Of a stretch of DNA of 46,335 bases, positions 31,685 through 40,863 are shown piece by piece; position 1 is the stretch's first letter; each line of letters starts with the position of its first letter. Origin of the DNA: Lachnospira sp. (GTDB lineage Bacteria; Bacillota; Clostridia; Lachnospirales; Lachnospiraceae). The translations under genes and the position numbers were made by a program. The notes under the pieces are model-generated. The model was not told where the DNA came from. It worked only from the letters and a program-made list of their open reading frames with translations, and searched no databases. Where the stretch lies: the NCBI GenBank assembly GCA_015057605.1, contig SVDX01000020.1:1-46335 (forward strand), given 5' to 3'.

Positions 31685-32179
31685 TTATTTCCATTCTAAT
31701 CTATGCAAATGTCCTTCAAGGGTCATATTTTCAAAACCCTGTTGTCGTAGTGCTTCATAAAGCACGATAGCTACTGAATTTGACAAATTGAGTGAGCGGA
31801 TATCACCCACCATAGGAATTCTAATTGACGTATCTTCGTAATCTACTAAGATATTTTCTGGAATCCCCGCGCTTTCCTTGCCAAACATTATATAAGCATC
31901 ATCTTCGTATTCTACCTCTGTATAGACCTTGTGCGCCTTTGTGGTTGCCATATATATCTTAGCATTAGGATTCTTTTCTAAAAATTCCTCAAAGCAGCTA
32001 TATATTGTAACATCCAAATCCTTCCAATAGTCAAGACCTGCACGCTTTAGTGTCTTATCATTTATCATAAACCCTAATGGCTCTATTAAGTGCAGTCTTG
32101 TATTGGTAGCTACACAGGTTCTTCCGATATTGCCTGTATTAGCAGGCATTTCCGGTTCGTGTAATACTATATTAAGCAT
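31685..32179 (-). CDS. trmL: tRNA (cytidine/uridine-34 2'-O)-methyltransferase TrmL
   Basis: 164 residues of the SPOUT class: NIVLHEPEMPANTGNIGRT at the start, FGKESAGIPE and IPMVGDIRSLNLSNSVAI forming the knotted SAM site. Length is typical of TrmL (YibK), which methylates the wobble ribose of leucine tRNAs. ATG at 32179 has GGAGA 7 bases upstream and overlaps the aminotransferase end by 8 bases. Confidence 0.9.
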   Translation of the reverse strand: MLNIVLHEPEMPANTGNIGRTCVATNTRLHLIEPLGFMINDKTLKRAGLDYWKDLDVTIYSCFEEFLEKNPNAKIYMATTKAHKVYTEVEYEDDAYIMFGKESAGIPENILVDYEDTSIRIPMVGDIRSLNLSNSVAIVLYEALRQQGFENMTLEGHLHRLEWK

Positions 32180-33344
32180 TTTCTTTCTCCAGTCTCTCAA
32201 CAAAGTTTTTAATTCTGTCTAATGCCACCTTAAGATTCTCTATTGAATATGCGTAAGAAATACGAAGGAATCCTTCACCACAGTCACCAAAAGCTGTTCC
32301 TGGAACTACTGCTACCTTTTCTTCGTTAAGAAGTCTTGTAGCAAATTCCTCTGATGTCATATTGTATTTCTTGATACATGGGAACACATAAAATGCACCA
32401 AATGGCTCAAAGCATTCCAATCCCATTTTTTCAAATTCCTTCAACAAGAAACGTCTTCTCTGGTTATATGATACAACCATCTCTTCTACATCTTTGTCGC
32501 AATTTTTAAGAGCCTCTACTGCCGCAAACTGGCTGTTTGTAGGTGCACACATAATAGCAAACTGATGAAGCTTTATCATCTGTTTGATTATATTAGCAGG
32601 ACCTGCTGCATAACCAAGTCTCCAACCTGTCATCGCATGAGACTTCGAAAAACCATTTATAACAATAGTTCTTTCCTTCATGCCTTCAATTGCCGCTATT
32701 GAGAAATGCTTATTCTTGTATGTAAGCTCTGAATATATCTCATCTGATATTACAAAAATATCTTTCTCAATAACTACCTTTGCGATTTCCTTAAGCTCTT
32801 CCTCTTCCATAATAGCACCTGTAGGATTATTAGGAAATGGTAGTATAAGTATCTTAGTCTTATCTGTTATTGCATCTAAAAGCTCTTTTGCAGTAAGTTT
32901 GAAATTATTTTCTGCTTTAAGATTAATGATTACTGGTGTAGCATCTGCCATAACTGCACAAGGCAAATATGATACATAACTTGGCTGTGGTATAATAACC
33001 TCTTCACCCGGATTAATCATACATCTTAATGCTAAATCAATCGCTTCACTACCACCAACTGTAACTAATGTTTCTGTGAGTGGTTCATATGAAAGCTTAT
33101 ATTTTCTGTTTAAAAAGTTGCATATTTCTTGGCGTAGTTCAACTAAACCTGCGTTAGAAGTATAAAATGTCTTACCTTTTTCAAGTGCATTAATACCCTC
33201 TTCTCTTACTGACCATGGAGTATCAAAGTCTGGCTCACCAACACCCAAGGAAATTGCATCCTTCATCTCGCTAACTATATCAAAGAATTTTCTAATTCCC
33301 GATGGCTTTATATCAACTATTTTGTCTGATAATGGATTTCTCAT
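32172..33344 (-). CDS. PLP-dependent class I/II aminotransferase
   Basis: 390 residues, fold type I. PLP lysine in GFSKSHAMTGWRLGY, LPFPNNPTGA with the cofactor-contacting Asn, DEIYSELTY, and a terminal FLRISYAYS arginine that binds the substrate carboxylate. Closest to the aspartate/aromatic aminotransferase (AspC/PatA-like) group; substrate not decidable. Overlaps the Lrp-type regulator gene by 4 bases (ATGA), which suggests regulation by an amino acid. Confidence 0.88.
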   Translation of the reverse strand: MRNPLSDKIVDIKPSGIRKFFDIVSEMKDAISLGVGEPDFDTPWSVREEGINALEKGKTFYTSNAGLVELRQEICNFLNRKYKLSYEPLTETLVTVGGSEAIDLALRCMINPGEEVIIPQPSYVSYLPCAVMADATPVIINLKAENNFKLTAKELLDAITDKTKILILPFPNNPTGAIMEEEELKEIAKVVIEKDIFVISDEIYSELTYKNKHFSIAAIEGMKERTIVINGFSKSHAMTGWRLGYAAGPANIIKQMIKLHQFAIMCAPTNSQFAAVEALKNCDKDVEEMVVSYNQRRRFLLKEFEKMGLECFEPFGAFYVFPCIKKYNMTSEEFATRLLNEEKVAVVPGTAFGDCGEGFLRISYAYSIENLKVALDRIKNFVERLEKENA

Positions 33345-33823
33345 GGTGTTATCATTATCCTTTCATCCTTACTTGTAAATTCAAGCATAGTTCCATGGTC
33401 TTTATATTTCTTTAAAACAAAATGTGTCGAAGTACTTAACACCGATTCTAATGGCGCAAGCTTTTCTGAAACAAATTGTGCAACTGACTTCATAGTCTTA
33501 CCTTCAATAATTACTGTAAAATCAAAGCCACCTGACATTAAGTATAATGCATGAATTTCTTCATAGTTAAGAATTCTTTGAGCAATACTATCAAAACCCA
33601 AGCCTCTTTGTGGTGTAACCTTTACTTCGATTAATGCAGTTACCTTTTCCTGCGATGTCTTATCCCAGTTAATAAGTGTATGATAGCCACAAATAATGCC
33701 TTCCTTTTCCATATCTGCTATCTCATTCGCAACCGCCGCTTCATCAAATCCTAATCTTACCGCCAACTCATTTAAATCAATTCGGCTGTTTTTCTCAAGA
33801 ACTGTTAAAATTTCATTTCTCAT
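33341..33823 (-). CDS. Lrp/AsnC-family transcriptional regulator
   Basis: 160 residues. N-terminal winged HTH (about 1-50: ILTVLEKNSRIDLNELAVRLGFDEAAVANEIADMEKEGIICGYHTLIN) and a C-terminal RAM ligand-binding domain (about 65-145: TALIEVKVTPQRG, YLMSGGFDFTVII). AAGGAGATG precedes the ATG at 33823. Directly followed by the aminotransferase, the usual arrangement for a local amino-acid-responsive regulator. Confidence 0.88.
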   Translation of the reverse strand: MRNEILTVLEKNSRIDLNELAVRLGFDEAAVANEIADMEKEGIICGYHTLINWDKTSQEKVTALIEVKVTPQRGLGFDSIAQRILNYEEIHALYLMSGGFDFTVIIEGKTMKSVAQFVSEKLAPLESVLSTSTHFVLKKYKDHGTMLEFTSKDERIMITP

Positions 33824-33827
33824 ATGC

Positions 33828-34814
33828 TTACATCTCCTTAATTTTATGTATTTCATCTCGTTGTGGCGGTTCTAAATATCTTGTTTCATCGCCATTGATG
33901 ATTATTCTATCGTTACCTGCCATTGTCTGACCGATTATAGTTGCTTTGATCGATGCTTCATTCAATCTTTCTACTATCTCATATCCATTATCCGCCACTA
34001 TTAAAAGTGCTCCTGTTGAAGATAATACGTATGGATTAATATCAAACATCTCACATATTTCTATGCCCTCCTGATTAACAGGAATGGACTTGAAATCTAC
34101 TTTAAGACCAAGGCCTGCTGCCTCTCCTAAATTCCAAAGTGCTGCAAATATTCCGCCTTCCGCGACATCTGTCATAGCTGTTGCTCCCATTTCTATAGCT
34201 ATCTTAGCCTCTTTGAGCACAGACATATCACTACGTTCACCCTTCGCTTTATTAAGCACCTCTTCTTTATATTTTAAAAGAATCTCTTCCCTTTTTTCCG
34301 TAGCCAATATTCTATTGCCTTCAATTCCTATCCACTTAGTCAGTATAATGTCCTGCCCTTCCTTAACATTTGAAAGGCTAAATGTCTTATCTTTAATTGG
34401 TTTTCCTATCGCACTTACTGTTACAAGTGGCGAATTAACTATTTTCGTTACCTCGGTATGTCCGCCAACTATCTCAACATTTTGTTCTGCACACACACTT
34501 TCTAAGGTCTCCATTATATTTTTAAGCTTCTTTTCAGTGAAATTTTCTGGCATCAATATACTTATCATTACAGCAACTGGTTCTGCTCCTGCTGCCGCCA
34601 AATCATTAACAGCCTTATAAATGCCATATTCACCAACATTACGAATCGTTCCGGTTACAGGATCTGTTGTAAGCACTATACGCTCATCATTAAACTTTAT
34701 TGTTGCGCAATCCTTGCCTATTCCAACTGACTCCATAACCTCCGGTCTTCTTTTTTTAATGTTATTAAATACCGAGCGCTTAAGTATAGCCTCCGATACT
34801 TTCCCTGACTTCAT
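33828..34814 (-). CDS. HypE/AIR-synthase-related ATP-binding protein
   Basis: 328 residues of the PurM/HypE/SelD superfamily: N-terminal half with VGIGKDCATIKF and TTDPVTGTIRNVGEYGIYKAVNDLAAAGAEPVAVM, C-terminal half with MTDVAEGGIFAALWNLGEAAGLGLKV. Start at 34814 is favoured because GGAG lies 8 bases upstream of it. HypE makes the cyanide ligands of NiFe hydrogenases, but no hyp or hydrogenase genes are nearby and the C-terminal Cys of HypE is missing (it ends IHKIKEM). It is thus a paralogue of unknown role, 4 bp before the Lrp gene. Confidence 0.8.
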   Translation of the reverse strand: MKSGKVSEAILKRSVFNNIKKRRPEVMESVGIGKDCATIKFNDERIVLTTDPVTGTIRNVGEYGIYKAVNDLAAAGAEPVAVMISILMPENFTEKKLKNIMETLESVCAEQNVEIVGGHTEVTKIVNSPLVTVSAIGKPIKDKTFSLSNVKEGQDIILTKWIGIEGNRILATEKREEILLKYKEEVLNKAKGERSDMSVLKEAKIAIEMGATAMTDVAEGGIFAALWNLGEAAGLGLKVDFKSIPVNQEGIEICEMFDINPYVLSSTGALLIVADNGYEIVERLNEASIKATIIGQTMAGNDRIIINGDETRYLEPPQRDEIHKIKEM

Positions 34815-34867
34815 AAAATGCTCCATTTCTTATGCGTTTGACATATTGCTAAAAATCATATATTATT

Positions 34868-34975
34868 TTACATAAACATAGATAAAATCATAGGGAGAAC
34901 CATTGCAAGTACAAGTACGATTGCAAGCACAGAAACAAATATTTTCTTTGTCTTCTTGTTATTAAAATTAATCAT
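34868..34975 (-). CDS. 35-residue single-helix membrane protein
   Basis: Starts MINFNNKKTKKIF and continues as one hydrophobic helix ending MILSMFM. AAGGTGG lies 8 bases before the ATG, so it is likely translated. The pattern (basic start, one helix, no tail) resembles small Firmicutes membrane proteins such as Prli42/DUF4044 types, but similarity at this length is weak. Divergent from the TPR-like gene. Confidence 0.65.
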   Translation of the reverse strand: MINFNNKKTKKIFVSVLAIVLVLAMVLPMILSMFM

Positions 34976-35008
34976 TGTATGACCACCTTTCTTCCACGGA
35001 GGATAATT

Positions 35009-35623
35009 ATGAAATTAATATTACCATTATTTATATTAATACTTTTCTTGATTAATCACAATATAAAACGTTCAAACAAAATCACCAAAGATCGCAGTGA
35101 TGCATTTTGGGAAAATGAAAATAAGGCTAATAACACTCGCAAGATGCCTATTGATGATTTAGAGTATATCACAATTCCATTAGAAAGTCTTCCAATACTT
35201 GACGAAGCCTTAATTAACGCTGATATTGTACATTTTCAAAAGACTATAACCGAGCTTTCCACAAAACAAATTCTTAACCTGACAGGCATAAGCAATACCG
35301 AGCTTAAGCTTTCTTATGGAGCCGCTAATCTGCCATTTTTATCAGATTGTGATGCCAATTACACAAAGCTTGTATCTACTCTTGCTCGCTGGGGTGAGGC
35401 ACTGCTTGAATTAGACAAAATTGATGAGGCAACCACTGTCCTTGAATATGGAATTGAATGTGGCACTGATGTCACTAAAAATTATACATTGCTTGCAAAA
35501 ATATATAACGAGCAGGGAGCTGATTATAAAATTGCTCACCTTATAGCTGTTGCATCAAATATCAAATCAGCAAGCAAGGATTCTATTATAAAGAACCTTC
35601 GTACTTTCCATACTGAGCAATGA
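35009..35623 (+). CDS. Membrane-anchored TPR-like protein
   Basis: 204 residues: N-terminal membrane helix (1-18), charged linker, then a helical region with tetratricopeptide-like repeats (KLVSTLARWGEALLELDKIDEATTVLEYGIECG, NYTLLAKIYNEQGADYKIAHLI). GGAGG lies 6 bases before the ATG at 35009. The last 38 bases overlap the convergent exonuclease gene. Role unknown, probably a protein-protein scaffold facing the cytoplasm or surface. Confidence 0.7.
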   Translation: MKLILPLFILILFLINHNIKRSNKITKDRSDAFWENENKANNTRKMPIDDLEYITIPLESLPILDEALINADIVHFQKTITELSTKQILNLTGISNTELKLSYGAANLPFLSDCDANYTKLVSTLARWGEALLELDKIDEATTVLEYGIECGTDVTKNYTLLAKIYNEQGADYKIAHLIAVASNIKSASKDSIIKNLRTFHTEQ

Positions 35624-36299
35624 TACTATCCTGTAGTCTTGAGGCCTCGCTTCTGCTTAAGTCCTTTGGAAATGAGTCTATGTCTATTTTATGATAATCA
35701 GCCAATTTCTTCAAGTACTCAATTTGTCTTTTTGTGGCAGGGGTAGCTTTTTTAGCTACATATACTAATTTCTTCATCTCATCTAGGCAATCTGCATCCT
35801 CGTATTCGCTACACATTTTCTGATATATCTCATGCGCAGCTATAGCATCATTTAAGGCTCTATGTGATTTTGTTTCAATGTCATAATAAGCGCAGATTGA
35901 GCTTAATTTTCTGCTTATATCCTTAGGTAATAATGCACGGGCAATACAAAGCGTATCAATACCCATTTTTTCAAATTCAAAGCCATTATTTACAGCAAGA
36001 ACTTTTAAAAAGCTATAATCAAACGATATCTTGTGCCCGAGTAAAGGTAAATCACCTATAAATTCAAATATTTCGGTCACTATATCCTCTATATATGGTG
36101 CATCTGCCACCATATCATTTGTAATTCCAGTAATCTCTGTAGTTCTTTCAAGAATAGGACGTTTAGGATTGACTAAATAATTAATGCTATCAACGATTTT
36201 GTTGTCTATTACCTTGATTGCACCTATCTCAATTATCTTTTCTGTTTTTGCCTTAAGCCCTGTTGTTTCAAGGTCTAAGGCAACATATGACTGTATCAT
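35586..36299 (-). CDS. DnaQ-like (DEDDh) 3'-5' exonuclease
   Basis: 237 residues. Exonuclease domain (about 1-165) with ExoI motif VALDLETTGL, ExoII LGHKISFDYSFLK, and ExoIII HRALNDAIAAHEI, giving the DEDDh set. A C-terminal tail (ATPATKRQIEYLKKLADYH) is a short helical module found in clostridial family members. Related to the epsilon subunit and PolC exonuclease. Begins 1 bp after the nth stop codon, so coupled to it. Confidence 0.85.
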   Translation of the reverse strand: MIQSYVALDLETTGLKAKTEKIIEIGAIKVIDNKIVDSINYLVNPKRPILERTTEITGITNDMVADAPYIEDIVTEIFEFIGDLPLLGHKISFDYSFLKVLAVNNGFEFEKMGIDTLCIARALLPKDISRKLSSICAYYDIETKSHRALNDAIAAHEIYQKMCSEYEDADCLDEMKKLVYVAKKATPATKRQIEYLKKLADYHKIDIDSFPKDLSRSEASRLQDSIIAQYGKYEGSL

Positions 36300-36300
36300 C

Positions 36301-36924
36301 TTATTCGCTTCTTTCACATAAATCCCTTAAAAAGCATTCAGCGCAGTTAGGATTTTTAGCAGTACAAAGGCTTCTTCCGTGCGCTATAATCTGGATATTC
36401 CACAATATCCAATGCTCCTTTGGCAATGCTTTCATAAGGTCATATTCTATTTTTTCGGGGTCTTCATTCTTTGTAAGCCCTAATTTTCTTGATATTCTTT
36501 TTACATGGGTATCAACAACTATACTTTGAATGTGATAAATGTTGCCTCGAATAACATTTGCAGTTTTTCTGCCTACTCCCGGCAATTTTGTTAGCTGTTC
36601 TATATCTGATGGAACTTCTCCATCATACTTTTCTATAAGCATTTTCGCACATTCAATAATATTTTTTGCCTTATTATGGTAAAAACCTGTTGAATAAATG
36701 TCCTTTTCAAGCTTTTTTATATTTGCATTTGCAAATTTTTCAAGCGTATCATACTTCTTAAATAGCTTCTTTGTAACCTCATTAACTCTGGCATCAGTAC
36801 ATTGTGCACTTAATATCGTTGCAATCAGTAGCTGCCATGCATTTTCATGATTAAGATAACAAATGTATTCTGTACCGTAGTGTTCATTCAAACGCTCTAT
36901 TATCTGTTTTACATTTTTTCGCAA
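36301..36924 (-). CDS. nth: Endonuclease III (DNA glycosylase/AP lyase)
   Basis: 207 residues. Helix-hairpin-helix LPGVGRKTANVI with catalytic Lys, catalytic Asp in VVDTHVKRIS, and four cysteines for the 4Fe-4S cluster (C-x6-C-x2-C-x5-C in CTAKNPNCAECFLRDLC). Removes oxidised pyrimidines and cleaves abasic sites. Overlaps the radical SAM gene end by 16 bases. Confidence 0.93.
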   Translation of the reverse strand: MRKNVKQIIERLNEHYGTEYICYLNHENAWQLLIATILSAQCTDARVNEVTKKLFKKYDTLEKFANANIKKLEKDIYSTGFYHNKAKNIIECAKMLIEKYDGEVPSDIEQLTKLPGVGRKTANVIRGNIYHIQSIVVDTHVKRISRKLGLTKNEDPEKIEYDLMKALPKEHWILWNIQIIAHGRSLCTAKNPNCAECFLRDLCERSE

Positions 36925-38594
36925 ATTATCACCTTCGCATCATCATTTAGCGGATTTCTTACAGTATAATCAAAAAGATACCAACTTGGGTTTATATCTT
37001 TTCCTGTGGTAACATCGATATCCACTAATTCTAAATGTGTCATCTTGTTTTTGTAGTCCGCAAATACCGTATCATAAAGCTCTCTTATTGTCTGCTTATG
37101 CTCTACTTGGTCAATTGCAAATGCCGGTCTTGTTTTTAACTTTTCTCGTAAATATAAATCATAAGTTAAAAGCTTTGCATATACCTGCTCATTTGTCGCA
37201 TCAACACTCTTAGCAAATTCATAAAGATGTGTGTACCTGCTGATTCTTGAATGCTTTACATCATACAAACCATTTTTCTCATAATATTCGCTAAGCGCAA
37301 AATACATATCGTATGGTGTGGCAAAGCTTTTTTCAAGGAATTTAACGGTATAACGATACTGCCCACTATTATAATATGTTTCGAGCATTTCTTCAACATT
37401 TTTAAGACAGAGCATCTTAGAAAAATCCAGCCACTTTGTGGACATAACTTCATATGGAGCTCTGTCCTTATACACAAGTTCATATTCTTTAGCGCGCATT
37501 TGCATATTTGAGCCCTTTAAAACCTTTAAAAAGCCTAACTGCAGTTGCTCTGGTTCTAATGCATAAACATCGTTAAATGAATTTTTAAAGCTTTCATAAT
37601 CCTCATATGGAAGCCCTGCTATCAAGTCCAAATGCTGATGTATGTTACCAAAGGAATTTACTTTGGTAACTACTCTTTTTATCTGTTCAAATTTTATTTT
37701 TCTATCGATGCATTCAATAGTTTTTTCGTTAGTAGACTGAACGCCTATCTCAAGCTGTATAAGTCCTGGGCGCATTTTTGAAATAAGACAAAGTTCTTCG
37801 TCATTTAAAAGATTTGCCGCTATTTCAAAATGAAAATTCGTAACACCATTGTCATTTTCTAAAATGTATTGCCAAATTCCCATTGTGTGCTCTCTTTTAC
37901 AATTAAAGGTTCTATCTACAAACTTAACCTGTTTAACTTTGTTATCCAAAAAGAATTGCAACTCTTTTTTCACAAGTTCAAGACTTCTAAAACGCACGCT
38001 TTTGTCAATAGATGACAAGCAATAACTACAGCTATAAGGACATCCTCTACTGCTCTCATAATATATTATGCGATTATCAAATTCCTGCAAATCAGAATAT
38101 ACAAAAGGTATATCGTCCATGTTCATTAATGGACGCATTGAATTAGCAAGTACACCATTTTCACTTCTATATGCAATTCCTGCAATATCAGAAAATTCAA
38201 TTGCATCATCAACGTAATGCTTTGCAAGCTCATAAAATGTAGCTTCGCCCTCGCCCATCATAATGCCGTCTAAATAATTATGACTTTCAAGCACATTTAC
38301 GGCATCATAGCTTACCTCAGGGCCTCCAAGCCATATATGCACATTTGGCATAACCTTTTTAAGCTCTGTGGCGATTAAATGCACCATATCAACGTTCCAG
38401 ATATATGTAGAAAATGCTATTACGTCAGCACCGCTTTTATATATGTCTTTAATGATTTGCTCCTCACGGTTGTTAATTGTAAAATTAGCAATTTCAACAT
38501 TAGTTGAATACTCACGAGAATACGCCTTTAAGCTATATACTGCAAGGTTCGAATGTATGTATTTTGCATTTATCGCTACTAATAAAATCTTCAT
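36909..38594 (-). CDS. B12-binding-domain radical SAM protein (DUF4080-type)
   Basis: 561 residues. N-terminal cobalamin-binding fold (about 1-150, with VIAFSTYIWN and IWLGGPEVSYDA), radical SAM domain (about 170-390) with the cluster motif CPYSCSYC, and a C-terminal DUF4080-like helical domain. Expected to use S-adenosylmethionine and possibly cobalamin for a radical reaction; substrate unknown. TAA-ATG adjacency with recD2 indicates coupled translation. Confidence 0.87.
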   Translation of the reverse strand: MKILLVAINAKYIHSNLAVYSLKAYSREYSTNVEIANFTINNREEQIIKDIYKSGADVIAFSTYIWNVDMVHLIATELKKVMPNVHIWLGGPEVSYDAVNVLESHNYLDGIMMGEGEATFYELAKHYVDDAIEFSDIAGIAYRSENGVLANSMRPLMNMDDIPFVYSDLQEFDNRIIYYESSRGCPYSCSYCLSSIDKSVRFRSLELVKKELQFFLDNKVKQVKFVDRTFNCKREHTMGIWQYILENDNGVTNFHFEIAANLLNDEELCLISKMRPGLIQLEIGVQSTNEKTIECIDRKIKFEQIKRVVTKVNSFGNIHQHLDLIAGLPYEDYESFKNSFNDVYALEPEQLQLGFLKVLKGSNMQMRAKEYELVYKDRAPYEVMSTKWLDFSKMLCLKNVEEMLETYYNSGQYRYTVKFLEKSFATPYDMYFALSEYYEKNGLYDVKHSRISRYTHLYEFAKSVDATNEQVYAKLLTYDLYLREKLKTRPAFAIDQVEHKQTIRELYDTVFADYKNKMTHLELVDIDVTTGKDINPSWYLFDYTVRNPLNDDAKVIICEKM

Positions 38595-40805
38595 TTAAAT
38601 CATTCCTATTTCCATTAATCGTTTATCCAAAGAGGAATATCTCTTCTGCTCGGATTCATTTTCAATCATTGTATATATAACCTCTTCAAAGCCTACTAAA
38701 CATACGCATTGTTTTGCTCTGGTAACTGCTGTATATAAAAGATTTCGATTCATAAGAGGTCTTGGTCCTGCAAATGCCGGTATAATTACAGCAGGATATT
38801 CACTACCCTGTGCCTTATGTACTGTTATTGCATAAGCTAACTCTAAATCTTCAAGCTGCTTAAATGGATAATCTACAAATTTGCCATCATCAAATTCTAT
38901 TTCTATTGTTTCTGTAAAGGTATTAATCTTTTTGATTATTCCTACATCTCCATTAAATATACCCGTTCCCGAGGTTTGTGTAATACCATACTTACTTCTT
39001 GTTTCCCATTCAAGATTATAATCATTTTTTACCTGCATTACCTTGTCGCCTTCTCTAAAAAGACCGTTTGCAGTTGCCATTTCTCTTTTTGCTGATGATT
39101 CCGGATTTAAATGGCTTTGAAAAAATCTGTTTAAATTTTCAACGCCCATCTTTCCCTTCTTCATAGGTGTAAGCACCTGTATGTCATAAACCTTTGCATT
39201 AACATATTTGGGAAGCTTTTCTCTTAAAAGTGTAAGCATCGCTGCCGCGATTGAATCTGGATCATTACGCTTGATGCGTAAAAAATCCTTGCTCTGCTTA
39301 TCTAAATCTATTCTTTCTCCACGATTGATTTTATGCGCATTTGTTACTATATCGCTCTCGCTTGCTTGTCTGAATATCTTGGTAAGCTCTACGACACAGA
39401 ATTTTTTAGAGCTTATTATATCCTTTAATACACTTCCAGGTCCAACTGATGGCAGTTGATTAACATCTCCTACTAATATAAGCTTAGTGCCTATTTCTAT
39501 CGCTTTTAAGAGGGAATTCATAAGTGCAATATCTACCATAGACATTTCGTCAATTACTATTACATCAGCTTCTATAGGATTTTCTTCATTTCTTTCAAAT
39601 TGACCACTTGGTCCGTTAAGCTCTAACATACGATGAATTGTCTGAGCCTCATAGCCAGTGGTTTCCGTCATTCTTTTTGTTGCTCTTCCTGTAGGAGCTG
39701 CTAAACGCACCTCCTTACCCTGCAAATCATAATATTTTATTATTGAATTGATTGTCGTAGTTTTTCCTGTTCCCGGTCCACCTGTAATTACAGTAACACC
39801 ATTTTTAACAGTCTCTAAAATAGCATTAACTTGAATCTCATCAAGTTTTATTTCGCTAAGTCTTTCAATTACTGATATCTCTTTTTTAACATTTTCTGCA
39901 TCCGCAGTCTGCTTTAAATCAAGCCCTAAGAGTTTCTTTGCAACAGCCTGCTCCATGTAAAAGAAATTTCTTGCATAAATTATATTGGCTTTCTCAAACT
40001 GTTTTACAACTATCTTTTTATCAAATATCATATTATTTAAATATGCCTCAATATCTAAAATTTGGCCTTCTAACAGCTCTGTAAGACAATTAATTAGGTT
40101 TTCTTCTGGTAAAAATGTATGTCCGCTTTGTGCTGCCTCCATCAAAATATAACTTATGGCACTCTCTATACGAAACTGCGAATCTTTACTTATGCCCACA
40201 ATCTTGGCTATTTCATCTGCTTTTTTAAAGCCTATACCTTCTATATCTTCTGCAAGCTTATATGGATTTTTCTTAAGAATATCGTATACCTTATTACCAT
40301 ATTGACTATATATTTTTACAGCCATATTTACACTTATGCCATACTCCTGTAAAAACATAGTTACACGTCTAAGCTCATACTTTGAAACTACCTGCTCTGC
40401 TATATTTCTTGCAATTCGCTCGCTGATTCCCTTTATGCTTACTAAAAGCTCTGGCTCTTCTTCAAGCACTCTAAATGTGTCCTCGCCAAATTTAGCAACT
40501 ATCTTCGCTGCCATAGCAGGACCAACTCCCTTTATTGCTCCTGAAGCAAGATATTTTTCAATAGATTTAAGCTCTGTAACCTGCTGTATCTCGTATTCGA
40601 GAACCTGTAGCTGAACGCCGTATTTAGGATGGTCGACAATATTGCCCTTTGCAATGATAAATTCTCCTTCATTGACATAAGGCATTATTCCAACCAAATA
40701 TGCTTCACTGTCAGGGTCATCCTTATCCACTACAGTAAGGACTTTATAACCGTTTTCTTCATTACTAAACAGTATTTTTTCTATAAAACCTCTTGCTTCT
40801 TCCAT
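38595..40805 (-). CDS. recD2: RecD2-type ATP-dependent 5'-3' DNA helicase
   Basis: 736 residues. N-terminal OB-like domain (ARGFIEKILFSNEENGYKVLTV), tandem helix-hairpin-helix region (about 80-215: AIKGVGPAMAAKIVAKFG, IEGIGFKKADEIA), then superfamily 1B helicase motifs: Walker A GGPGTGKTT near 345, Walker B VIVIDEMSMVD, LVGDVNQLPSVGPG, and AYAITVHKAQGSEYPAV with TAVTRAKQ at the end. No RecB/RecC partner is nearby, as expected for RecD2. First gene of the repair-like operon. Confidence 0.93.
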   Translation of the reverse strand: MEEARGFIEKILFSNEENGYKVLTVVDKDDPDSEAYLVGIMPYVNEGEFIIAKGNIVDHPKYGVQLQVLEYEIQQVTELKSIEKYLASGAIKGVGPAMAAKIVAKFGEDTFRVLEEEPELLVSIKGISERIARNIAEQVVSKYELRRVTMFLQEYGISVNMAVKIYSQYGNKVYDILKKNPYKLAEDIEGIGFKKADEIAKIVGISKDSQFRIESAISYILMEAAQSGHTFLPEENLINCLTELLEGQILDIEAYLNNMIFDKKIVVKQFEKANIIYARNFFYMEQAVAKKLLGLDLKQTADAENVKKEISVIERLSEIKLDEIQVNAILETVKNGVTVITGGPGTGKTTTINSIIKYYDLQGKEVRLAAPTGRATKRMTETTGYEAQTIHRMLELNGPSGQFERNEENPIEADVIVIDEMSMVDIALMNSLLKAIEIGTKLILVGDVNQLPSVGPGSVLKDIISSKKFCVVELTKIFRQASESDIVTNAHKINRGERIDLDKQSKDFLRIKRNDPDSIAAAMLTLLREKLPKYVNAKVYDIQVLTPMKKGKMGVENLNRFFQSHLNPESSAKREMATANGLFREGDKVMQVKNDYNLEWETRSKYGITQTSGTGIFNGDVGIIKKINTFTETIEIEFDDGKFVDYPFKQLEDLELAYAITVHKAQGSEYPAVIIPAFAGPRPLMNRNLLYTAVTRAKQCVCLVGFEEVIYTMIENESEQKRYSSLDKRLMEIGMI

Positions 40806-40832
40806 AAGGCAACCTTTCTCTAAAATCTACAA

Positions 40833-40856
40833 TGAGCAACTCTTTCGAGTTGCTCA
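40833..40856. terminator. Hairpin between flgJ-like gene and recD2
   Basis: Perfect 10-bp stem TGAGCAACTC-TTTC-GAGTTGCTCA but without a clear T tract on either side, so it may stop transcription weakly or protect an mRNA end. Confidence 0.45.
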
Positions 40857-40863
40857 TAAGTTC

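Noticed and set aside
34084-34620. 178-codon plus-strand frame opposite the HypE-like gene
   Set aside because: Antisense shadow with Ser/Leu-rich composition; the minus-strand frame has clear PurM/HypE motifs.
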